A stretch of 64,000 bases of DNA from Pontixanthobacter aestiaquae (GTDB taxonomy: Bacteria > Pseudomonadota > Alphaproteobacteria > Sphingomonadales > Sphingomonadaceae), in the NCBI RefSeq assembly GCF_009827455.1, contig NZ_WTYZ01000001.1:248001-312000 (forward strand), in the 5' to 3' direction. Every line of letters starts with the position of its first letter. Position 1 is the first letter of the stretch. The notes under the pieces are model-generated. The model did no database searches. It saw only the letters and a list, made by a program, of their open reading frames with translations, and had not been told where the DNA came from. Made by a program: the position numbers and the translations under genes. This document shows positions 57,538 through 64,000 of the stretch, piece by piece.

Positions 57538-58317
57538 TTACTTTTCTCCGTCGTCACCCTCACCCTTTCTATTTTTGAGCTTCTTGGCGAGTTTGCGTCC
57601 ACCAACTGCGCCTGCTGCACCAAGTCCGAACAGAAGAAGTCCGCCCGGTGCCGGTACCGGCGTGCCGCCTGACGATGTAGACGTCGAGCCACCCGTAGAA
57701 GTTCCGCCGGTCGTGGAGCCACCTGTTGTCGAACCGCCACTGGTCGATGAAGTTGAACCGCCTGTAGTGGTCGAGCCACCGGTCGAGGTCGAACTCGTTG
57801 AACCACCCGTAGAGGTTGATGTGGTCGAACCGCCCGTCGATGTGTAACCCCCGCTGGTGCTCGTCGTCGTTGAGCCCTTCTTGGAAGAACCTTTCTTCGA
57901 TCCTTTTTTCGAGCCCTTCTTGGCACCGCCACTGGTTGTTGTGGTTCCGTAGCCACCGCTTGTACTGGTGGTCGTCGCGCCCTTCTTAGAACCCTTCTTA
58001 GAGCCCTTTTTGGAACCTTTCTTAGCGGTTCCGCCAGTGGTGGTGCCGTAATAACCACCGCTCGTACTGGTGCCCACCGAGCCCTTCTTGGAGCCCTTCT
58101 TGGAGCCTTTCTTCGACTTCTTTTTCTGCGCAACCTGATCTTTCAGGCCACTATATTCACTCAGAGCCGAATAGCCCTCGAGCTTCTCCAACGCACCAAA
58201 ACCAAGTGTCGACTGTGGTTCCACCTCGATGGCAGAGACCGAGGTCCCCGAGCCGATGAAGCTCACGGCGACAGCCGCTTGCAAAAATGCATTCTGGTTT
58301 AATTTCTGGCGTTTCAT
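57538..58317 (-). CDS. Secreted Lys-Lys-Gly-Ser repeat protein with PEP-CTERM-like tail
   Basis: This 259-residue protein has a signal peptide (1-29, cleavage after SVSA). Residues 64-149 contain three 34-residue repeats, each with three to four KKGS units followed by a Ser/Thr/Gly/Tyr linker (TSTSGGY). Residues 150-219 are Ser/Thr/Gly-rich. The tail (from VPAPGGLLLFGLGAAGAVGG, then RK-rich) resembles a PEP-CTERM sorting signal, so an exosortase may anchor or process it; none is in this window. Tyr89, 90, 123 and 158 punctuate the linkers. The ATG at 58317 gives a normal signal peptide. The KKGS arrays recall diatom silaffin repeats (analogy only). Confidence 0.75.
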   Translation of the reverse strand: MKRQKLNQNAFLQAAVAVSFIGSGTSVSAIEVEPQSTLGFGALEKLEGYSALSEYSGLKDQVAQKKKSKKGSKKGSKKGSVGTSTSGGYYGTTTGGTAKKGSKKGSKKGSKKGATTTSTSGGYGTTTTSGGAKKGSKKGSKKGSSKKGSTTTSTSGGYTSTGGSTTSTSTGGSTSSTSTGGSTTTGGSTSSTSGGSTTGGSTTGGTSTGGSTSTSSGGTPVPAPGGLLLFGLGAAGAVGGRKLAKKLKNRKGEGDDGEK

Positions 58318-58462
58318 TAGTTTGCCCCCAATTCGTCTGTGGTCGCCCTTTCGGGTCCGGTCTCCACAAACGTCGATGCCGATTGAACCGCAGTCTCTCA
58401 ACGCTGGCTTCAACGGTGTCTCAAAGCGGCACAGCGCGGCGCCAAATGGTAAATCGCACGCG

Positions 58463-60826
58463 CTAGGCTGCGATCCGCTTGGCGAATTTGAAGAGATCTC
58501 GATGCTGCTCGGGTATGTTCATCCGCTCATAGTCAGTCAGACCCAGCGCAGCGTGCGATTCAAACGCAAGTGTGTCAGTAAACCACGGCAAGGCGTAGGT
58601 GTAGTAGAGCATCGGTCGCCCGTTATCGGAGGTGCAGGGCATGCCCCCGTGGTAAGTCCGGTAGTCGAGCACAAGAGAACTGCCAGCTTTGGTATATGCC
58701 ACCAGCGGATCACCTTCGTAAGAAGCGTCTTTCGATAGTCGATGTGTACCTTCCCAAAACTGGGTGCCTCCCGTTTCTTCGTCGAGATCGATTAACGGAA
58801 CCAGTATGGTCACGGCGTAGGTGAGCATATTATCGTTCGACTTATCGTCATTGAATAGCAACGGGTGCTCGCGGTGTACGTGCTGCATTCGCGCACCAGC
58901 GTGAGTCACGACCCCCCCGAAAGCATGCAAGACGGGGCGTTCGCCCATCGCTTCGGTCAGCAAGTCCATTAAGACCGGGTTGGCGTAGACTGCTGGATCG
59001 TCGAAGGGAGCCTGAATACGAATTGGCACTGTGAAACGCTTGTCGCCGACGTTATTTGGCTTGCCCAGTCCAGTGCTTTGCCAATCTTTGACCCGTTGAT
59101 CAAAAGCCCGACGCAAATCCTGAACCAACGGCTTGCTGATGATTTGGTCGATCAAAACAGCGCCTGCTTGGTCGAAAACCTTGCCTGCTTTTTCGGTCAC
59201 TTTCGGATCGGTGAAATCCACCTGCAAATGCTGATACGGAACTGAAATCGCATCTGTCGCCTTCGGTTTGGGTGTGAACTTTTCAGCGATCAGTCTGAGT
59301 GCAGGCCCGTAATTTGGGTCGAGTGCCAGCGATTGTTTTGCCAGCTCATGTGCCTCATCACTTTTGCCGAGCCGCAGCATTACGAGCGCGTGGACGAATA
59401 GACGCTGCGCACTTGGGCCGAACTCTTGGGTGGACTGCTTGATCAGTTGCAGCGCGTGAGCGTTGTAACCGATCGCAAGACAGAGTTCCGCGACACCGCA
59501 ATCAAAAGATACTGGTGATCCGTCAGGGAAGAATGACCGGTAGGACTCCATGAACATTTCATAGAGTTGAATCTCGTCAATATAGTCTTCGCCCTGCTCG
59601 ATTTGATAGAATACAAATTTCAAGCAGGCCTCTGCCACGGCAGGATCGAATTTCGAAAACCGCATCCACGCCTGAACCTGCCGAATGGACGCTTCGTCAA
59701 TCGACTCTTCGATCATCTCGCTCAGTTCATGCGCGTCGTACGGGCAAAATTCCTTGAGCATTCGCGCTGCGTCGCGCCGTGTTTCCTTCAATCCGATTTC
59801 GGACCATTTTCCTTTACCCGGCAGGGTAAAGGCGCCGCAACTGAAATTGGTATCGCCGTGCCGTTGGAATTGGGTCTGGCCGCCATTCAAACGGAACAAT
59901 TCTGCAAACACATGGAAGTTTGAATAATGCGCGAAATAGCTGTCGAAAATGAACGGGCTCTCCAACTCGAACTCGTCAGGATGCGAGAATCCCAGTCCCC
60001 CGCACAAAAGCATCAGCGGCGTGTCGCGATCAAGAAAACTCTCTAGAAAGCGAAAGCCGATCTCTGGCACCACGACATGAAAATCTTCCTCATGTACGGT
60101 GTAGCTTTGCAATATCTCGTCCAAGACAGGGTGCCCGGTAGGCGGACCTTCAAGAGGATGCGACTCAAACTGCTCGGTAACGGTCGCAAATGATGTAATC
60201 GGTTCATTGAGAAAGTTTGGATTGGACGATGTCAGAGACATCGAGACCTGCTCGATTTTGTGATCTCTAATCCGGACGAGATTGGAAGGGATCGAGTCAA
60301 ACAGATAATTGGCGATAATGATCACCGGACGCTCCTTGAGGTCGCCTGGCTTTTTGTCACCTTCCGTTGTTTTGATCACCGGATCAGGTTCGACCCACAA
60401 TTCCGCAAACTCTAGGACGCCGCTTTCGATAAGCGGTTGGAAGCGCTCTTTCTGCGACCAGTTTTCGATGTTGCGCTGTGCCGCATCGGTTAGCAGATAT
60501 GTGAATTCGGGGCACTCTTCGCCGTCGATGAAGTGATAATTGAACAAGCGGTTGAGGAACTGCCACGCAAAACGACCGCTGCCGCCGCCAAGCTCGATGA
60601 CAATCGGGGGTTCGCTGTTTCCTTCATCGATCAAATCCCGGAAGAACGCTGCCACAATCCCGGCGTAAGTGTCGGCTGTGTAGCAATTGGCTGTACTGCC
60701 CTGCGGAACAATCTTTTGCTTCCACGCATCCGGCCCCTGATCTTCATAGAACCGATGCAATAACGTCCACGCCAAAGAATCCTTGACCGGAGTCATTTTC
60801 TCAACATTTGCGGGTTTGCTAACCAC
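58463..60826 (-). CDS. Fusion of MidA-like methyltransferase, TPR-like region and PhyH-type dioxygenase
   Basis: This 787-residue protein starts at a GTG (60824-60826) with AGAGG about 10 bases upstream. Residues about 20-300 resemble MidA/NDUFAF7-type SAM methyltransferases: motif I IVIELGGGSGRFAWQFL and VIIIANYLFDSIPSNLV. Residues about 440-515 are TPR-like. Residues about 535-787 are a PhyH-type Fe(II)/2-oxoglutarate dioxygenase with iron ligands probably His651, Glu653 (HREH) and His726 (YHGGMP) and Arg737 for 2-oxoglutarate. It neighbours the KKGS protein, and the 281 bases upstream of it contain no gene except the start of the PilZ remnant. Its substrate is unknown; protein modification is a reasonable guess. 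Confidence 0.72.
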   Translation of the reverse strand: MVSKPANVEKMTPVKDSLAWTLLHRFYEDQGPDAWKQKIVPQGSTANCYTADTYAGIVAAFFRDLIDEGNSEPPIVIELGGGSGRFAWQFLNRLFNYHFIDGEECPEFTYLLTDAAQRNIENWSQKERFQPLIESGVLEFAELWVEPDPVIKTTEGDKKPGDLKERPVIIIANYLFDSIPSNLVRIRDHKIEQVSMSLTSSNPNFLNEPITSFATVTEQFESHPLEGPPTGHPVLDEILQSYTVHEEDFHVVVPEIGFRFLESFLDRDTPLMLLCGGLGFSHPDEFELESPFIFDSYFAHYSNFHVFAELFRLNGGQTQFQRHGDTNFSCGAFTLPGKGKWSEIGLKETRRDAARMLKEFCPYDAHELSEMIEESIDEASIRQVQAWMRFSKFDPAVAEACLKFVFYQIEQGEDYIDEIQLYEMFMESYRSFFPDGSPVSFDCGVAELCLAIGYNAHALQLIKQSTQEFGPSAQRLFVHALVMLRLGKSDEAHELAKQSLALDPNYGPALRLIAEKFTPKPKATDAISVPYQHLQVDFTDPKVTEKAGKVFDQAGAVLIDQIISKPLVQDLRRAFDQRVKDWQSTGLGKPNNVGDKRFTVPIRIQAPFDDPAVYANPVLMDLLTEAMGERPVLHAFGGVVTHAGARMQHVHREHPLLFNDDKSNDNMLTYAVTILVPLIDLDEETGGTQFWEGTHRLSKDASYEGDPLVAYTKAGSSLVLDYRTYHGGMPCTSDNGRPMLYYTYALPWFTDTLAFESHAALGLTDYERMNIPEQHRDLFKFAKRIAA

Positions 60827-61107
60827 TGCCCAATTACCTCTTCTGCGTCAGTTGCCGCATCCGCCGGACAATCGATGTCAACGGAATTGGTTACCGGAAC
60901 ATTCGGAAATAGGACCGAGGGGTAAAAAAACAGTGACGCATCTCTTTTTTGATTTTTCCATCCGGGCGCCGGAGCAGATTCGGCAGTTGCAAATCGCTGA
61001 CTATGTTCGACTGGCTGCCACAAAATCACGAGTTGAGACCCGTCAACAAGTTGTAAATTCTTGCCCACTAGCACACTCAGAATGTAAGAATATTCCTTGA
61101 GGTGATT

Positions 61108-61455
61108 ATGTCGGGCGGTCGATTGCGAGAAAGAGCGCCACGGCAATTCAGCTCATCACGCGCCAAGCTGGCCGTCGGGACCGACTGGATGGATGTTACC
61201 ATCGGGAACATCTCTTAGACCGGCTTCATGGTAAAGGCTCAAGTGAAACCGCAGGCCGGCGACCACATACATGTTCGACATCGAGGCGTTGCTCTGAAAG
61301 GCGAAGTTGTCCGCATAATCCGCACGCGCCTCGGCGTTCCGAGTTTCGATGCAATAGATGTTGGAACGTTGTTGGCCAGTAGCGGATTACAGGCGGCTTA
61401 CGCTGGGCCGTTTGTGCCTGCAAAGCCGCAATGGTGGCCGTGGCAGAAGCGCTAG
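61108..61455 (+). pseudogene. PilZ-domain gene interrupted by an in-frame amber codon
   Basis: An ATG at 61108 with GAGGTG just upstream starts 36 codons (MSGGRLRERAPRQFSSSRAK) up to a TAG at 61216-61218. The same frame continues with TGFMVKAQVKPQAGD to a stop at 61455, about 78 residues more. Joined, they form a PilZ domain with the c-di-GMP-binding RxxxR (RERAPR) and the NIS-x-TG motif, the amber lying at x. It would be a c-di-GMP receptor; either a recent null or a sequencing error. Confidence 0.7.
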
Positions 61456-61718
61456 CGCATGCATTACTTGTACTGCCCGTGAGCAGAATAGAAGCGCGGA
61501 CTGAGCTTAGTCGGTTTTGCAGTTAGCAAACGTCCGCTAATGGGTGGTAGATAAAGCCTCCGCTGACGAAGTTCCAATAACGGTCCTTCAGCATAGCGCC
61601 TTTCAAACCCTAGGCCTGAAGTGGGTTTAAATGGGCTGAGTAGCTATTTAGTCGCCAAAACGCCCCTCTCGCAGCCAGCCGAACGGCCTTTGCGCTTAGA
61701 AGCTCGCAAATTATTACT
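61456..61718. other. Gene-free region between PilZ remnant and tRNA-Thr
   Basis: No credible gene. GCGGAC (61496-61501) and GTCCGC (61532-61537) form a short inverted repeat, and AAACCC-N-GGGTTT arms occur near 61605-61628; no known element is recognised. Confidence 0.4.
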
Positions 61719-61726
61719 GGAAGTGA

Positions 61727-61801
61727 TGGTGCTGCTAGGGAGAATTGAACTCCCGGCCTCGTCATTACCAATGACGCGCTCTACCACTGAGCTACAGCAG
61801 C
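61727..61801 (-). tRNA. tRNA-Thr (anticodon GGT)
   Basis: The reverse strand forms a full cloverleaf: acceptor GCTGCTG with TAGCAGC (one G-U), D-arm with AGCTCAGTGGTAGAGC, anticodon stem CGTCA/TGACG around loop TTGGTAA, and T-arm GGGAGTTCAATTCTCCC. CCA is encoded (61727-61729). Its 3' half is duplicated at 56062-56114. Confidence 0.97.
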
Positions 61802-61904
61802 GCTCCAATCAAGGCGCGCCCTATTGTCGCCGCGCCCTCCAAAGTCAAGCCGGATGTATAGTCAGGCTTGAGCATTGGGCCAATAGCGGCAATAGGTTTT
61901 GGTA

Positions 61905-62048
61905 ATGTCAAACAGCGAACAGAAACTGACCCGTGAAGAGCGCCTTGCAGCCAAGCTCCGCGAAAATTTGCGCCGACGGAAGACGCAAGCGCGTGAAATA
62001 GGCACGCAGGGCGAAGAATCGCTTCCCAAAATGGACGGCAAAAGCTAA
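61905..62048 (+). CDS. Small basic protein of unknown function
   Basis: This 47-residue protein begins MSNSEQKLTREERLAAKLRE and contains a basic helix (NLRRRKTQAREIG). It has a plausible start codon and a normal stop and is in the direction of gpmA 48 bases downstream. I recognise no function; similar short basic proteins occur in related genomes (recollection, not checked). Confidence 0.6.
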   Translation: MSNSEQKLTREERLAAKLRENLRRRKTQAREIGTQGEESLPKMDGKS

Positions 62049-62095
62049 CACCAACTGCTCCCAAACGCACTTTTATCCGCTCAGGAGCAACTTCC

Positions 62096-62782
62096 TTGCC
62101 TACACTCATTCTTGTACGACACGGCCAAAGCCAGTGGAATCTCGAAAACCGTTTCACCGGATGGTGGGATGTCGGCCTGACCGACAAAGGCGTGGCCGAA
62201 GCGAAAGCAGCTGGGCGGTTGATGGCTGAGAAAAATGTCCTGCCGACCACATGCTTCACTTCGTTCCAGACCCGCGCGATTAAGACGCTCAATCTCGCTC
62301 TTGAGGAAATGAACCGCCTATGGTTGCCCGTGACCAAAGACTGGCGGCTGAATGAGCGTCACTATGGCGGGTTGACTGGCCTCAACAAGCAGGAAACGCG
62401 CGCCAAACATGGCGACGAGCAGGTGCATATCTGGCGCCGGAGCTTTGACGTGCCGCCCCCGCCGATGGAAAGCGGCGGCGAATATGATCTCAGCGCCGAC
62501 CCGCGCTATGCCGGGATCGATATTCCCAATACCGAGAGTCTGAAGCTGACTATCGAGCGCGTGCTGCCCTATTGGGAAAGCGATATTCTGCCGGTGCTGG
62601 CGAGCGGTGAGACAGTGATCATTTCGGCGCATGGCAATTCGCTGCGCGCTTTGGTCAAACATCTTTCAGGCATTTCCGACGATGACATCACCGGACTCGA
62701 AATTCCAACCGGTGCGCCGATCATTTACGAATTTGACGACACTATGCAGCCGGGCGAGCGGCGCTATCTGAAGGATATGTAA
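62096..62782 (+). CDS. gpmA: 2,3-bisphosphoglycerate-dependent phosphoglycerate mutase
   Basis: This 228-residue glycolytic enzyme interconverts 3- and 2-phosphoglycerate. It starts at a TTG (62096) with AGGAG 8 bases upstream. RHGQSQWN holds the phosphorylated His9, [11 protein letters not shown] the next active-site segment and [12 protein letters not shown] the distal His. Length is standard. Confidence 0.95.
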   Translation: MPTLILVRHGQSQWNLENRFTGWWDVGLTDKGVAEAKAAGRLMAEKNVLPTTCFTSFQTRAIKTLNLALEEMNRLWLPVTKDWRLNERHYGGLTGLNKQETRAKHGDEQVHIWRRSFDVPPPPMESGGEYDLSADPRYAGIDIPNTESLKLTIERVLPYWESDILPVLASGETVIISAHGNSLRALVKHLSGISDDDITGLEIPTGAPIIYEFDDTMQPGERRYLKDM

Positions 62783-62787
62783 GCGGT

Positions 62788-63270
62788 ATGGGGGCAAAAG
62801 TTGCTATCGTAATGGGTAGCCAGTCCGACTGGCCGACCATGCAATGCGCATCGGGCGTGTTGGAAGAATTGGGCGTCGAAGTGGATGTCCGGATCGTATC
62901 CGCGCACCGCACGCCTGACCGGATGAATGCCTTTGCGAAAGGCGCGGCTGATGAAGGCATTACGGTTATTATCGCGGGTGCCGGCGGTGCAGCGCATTTG
63001 CCCGGCATGATCGCTGCGATGACGCATTTACCGGTGCTCGGTGTGCCCGTTCAGTCGAAAGCACTGTCCGGCATGGATAGCCTGCTGTCGATCGTGCAAA
63101 TGCCGGCAGGTGTGCCGACCGGAACGCTCGCCATCGGTGAGGCTGGTGCAACCAATGCAGGATTGCTTGCCGCTTCAATCTTGGCCACGAATGACGAGGC
63201 TTTAACCGATCGCCTCAAGGCATGGCGCGCGGCACGGAGCGAGGCGGTAGCGGAGCGGCCGGTCGACTGA
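62788..63270 (+). CDS. purE: N5-carboxyaminoimidazole ribonucleotide mutase
   Basis: This 160-residue class I PurE carries [24 protein letters not shown] and [15 protein letters not shown], the substrate-binding signatures. It works in purine synthesis after PurK. It starts 5 bases after the gpmA stop, and its TGA shares its A with the purK ATG. Confidence 0.96.
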   Translation: MGAKVAIVMGSQSDWPTMQCASGVLEELGVEVDVRIVSAHRTPDRMNAFAKGAADEGITVIIAGAGGAAHLPGMIAAMTHLPVLGVPVQSKALSGMDSLLSIVQMPAGVPTGTLAIGEAGATNAGLLAASILATNDEALTDRLKAWRAARSEAVAERPVD

Positions 63271-64000
63271 TGATCAAGCCTGGAGGGACAATCGGGATTT
63301 TGGGCGGCGGCCAGCTTGGCCGGATGATGGCGATGTCTGCCGCGCAGCTCGGCTATCATTGCATCACCTATTCGCCCGAGCGGGACAGCGTTGCTGCCGA
63401 AGTGTGCAGCGATTTCTTCTGCAACAAATGGGATGACCGTGCCGCGCTCGCCGCGTTTGCCCAGAAATGCGATGTGATCACTTGGGAATTCGAGAATGTT
63501 CCGGTCGCGCCGCTTCAGCCCATAAAAGACCAGATATTCCCACACCCGCGCGCGCTTGAAACGGCGCAGGACAGGCTGGCCGAGAAACGCTTTGTCGAGA
63601 AACTTGGCGGCACACCCGCAGCCTTTGCCACTATCGACTCTCATGCCGATTTAATCACCGCAGTCGACCGGATCGGCGCACCGGGTATCCTCAAGACGCG
63701 GCGCGACGGATATGATGGCAAAGGCCAGTGGCGAGTTGATTCCAGCCGCGATGCCGAGGGGCTGCGCCTGCCCGATACCGCGACAATCTACGAAGGCTTC
63801 GTCGAATTCTTCGCCGAGTTCTCCGTCATCTTGGTACGCGGACAAGACGGCGAAGTGCGGTTTTGGGATAGTGCGGAGAATCTCCATGAGGATGGCGTTC
63901 TTGCGGCCTCAACCCTGCCCGCCAGCACCCGCATCCAGGAGCAGGTCGAGCCAGCCCGCAAACTCGCCGCATCCGTTGCGCAGGCGCTCAATTACGTTGG
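63270..64000 (+). CDS. purK: N5-carboxyaminoimidazole ribonucleotide synthase, N-terminal part
   Basis: This is the start (about 243 residues) of an ATP-grasp enzyme that carboxylates AIR; the gene runs off the right edge. Visible are TIGILGGGQLGRMMAMSAAQ, WEFENVP and KTRRDGYDGKGQ of the ATP-grasp fold. It overlaps purE by one base (TGATG), so the two are translationally coupled. Confidence 0.95.
   Translation, partial: MIKPGGTIGILGGGQLGRMMAMSAAQLGYHCITYSPERDSVAAEVCSDFFCNKWDDRAALAAFAQKCDVITWEFENVPVAPLQPIKDQIFPHPRALETAQDRLAEKRFVEKLGGTPAAFATIDSHADLITAVDRIGAPGILKTRRDGYDGKGQWRVDSSRDAEGLRLPDTATIYEGFVEFFAEFSVILVRGQDGEVRFWDSAENLHEDGVLAASTLPASTRIQEQVEPARKLAASVAQALNYV

Noticed and set aside
57650..58130. 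Array-like DNA repeats that could suggest a CRISPR or tandem repeat locus
   Set aside because: The periodicity is codon-based and encodes the KKGS and Ser/Thr/Gly repeats of a secreted protein; there are no equal repeats separated by unique spacers.
57516..58133. Arg/Lys/Pro-rich frame antiparallel or out of phase with the KKGS gene
   Set aside because: Same-strand out-of-phase shadow of the repeat gene; no start context and composition is an artefact of repeated codons.
60793..61146. 117-residue leftward frame upstream of the fusion gene
   Set aside because: It overlaps the start of the fusion gene and the PilZ frame, has no domain or good ribosome-binding site, and is probably chance.

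Overview
The window reads as chromosomal DNA of an alphaproteobacterium of the order Sphingomonadales, most likely an Erythrobacteraceae member. This is inferred from the gene set: MipZ, a TonB-ExbB-ExbD-ExbD cluster, PgmG-type phosphomannomutase, ligase-associated DEXH helicase, cytochrome bc1 (petABC), a PEP-CTERM-like sorting signal, fairly high G+C and dense short-spaced genes. No rRNA operon, insertion sequence, integrase or CRISPR array is visible. Two tRNA genes are present, tRNA-Gly(TCC) and tRNA-Thr(GGT).

Layout. 1-7 kb: a leftward translation block (rpmI, rplT, pheS, pheT, prfC) split by two tandem paralogous AraC-type regulators. 7-14 kb: a beheaded outer-membrane barrel gene, hisN, a third AraC-type regulator, prs, glpX, an exported protein of unknown role, a thioesterase and hom. 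15-18.5 kb: tonB, exbB and three exbD genes, the third behind a strong terminator. 18.5-31 kb: a repair helicase, an HscC-type Hsp70 translationally coupled to a J-like membrane protein without HPD, a DUF2059-like exported protein, pgmG, a membrane-anchored J-protein, mipZ, panC and a DEAD-box RNA helicase. 31.4-38 kb: tRNA-Gly, sulfate activation genes (cysD, cysNC, cysQ), an OmpA-like lipoprotein, a CPA1 antiporter and apt. 38-51 kb: petABC, pgeF, pepN, an SDR protein, a threonine-aldolase-like enzyme with an EamA exporter, a GNAT protein, two PH-domain membrane proteins and an acyl-CoA dehydrogenase.

51.3-56 kb: a rightward cluster of SxtJ-family membrane protein, 49-residue DUF5989-like membrane peptide, NodU/TobZ-type carbamoyltransferase, radical SAM protein with C-terminal cysteines, and membrane-anchored SGNH hydrolase. 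It looks like a machine that modifies a secreted glycan or metabolite; the substrate is unknown.

56.06-61.77 kb: a segment bracketed by direct repeats of the 3' half of tRNA-Thr, the arrangement left by site-specific integration. It holds a TPR lipoprotein, a secreted protein with three Lys-Lys-Gly-Ser arrays and a PEP-CTERM-like tail, a three-domain enzyme (MidA-like methyltransferase, TPR-like middle, PhyH-type dioxygenase) and a PilZ gene broken by an amber codon. I consider the KKGS protein and its neighbouring methyltransferase/dioxygenase the best candidate for an undescribed system: by analogy with diatom silaffins, the enzyme may methylate and hydroxylate the lysine arrays. That is inference. 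61.9-64 kb: a small basic protein, gpmA, purE and the start of purK.
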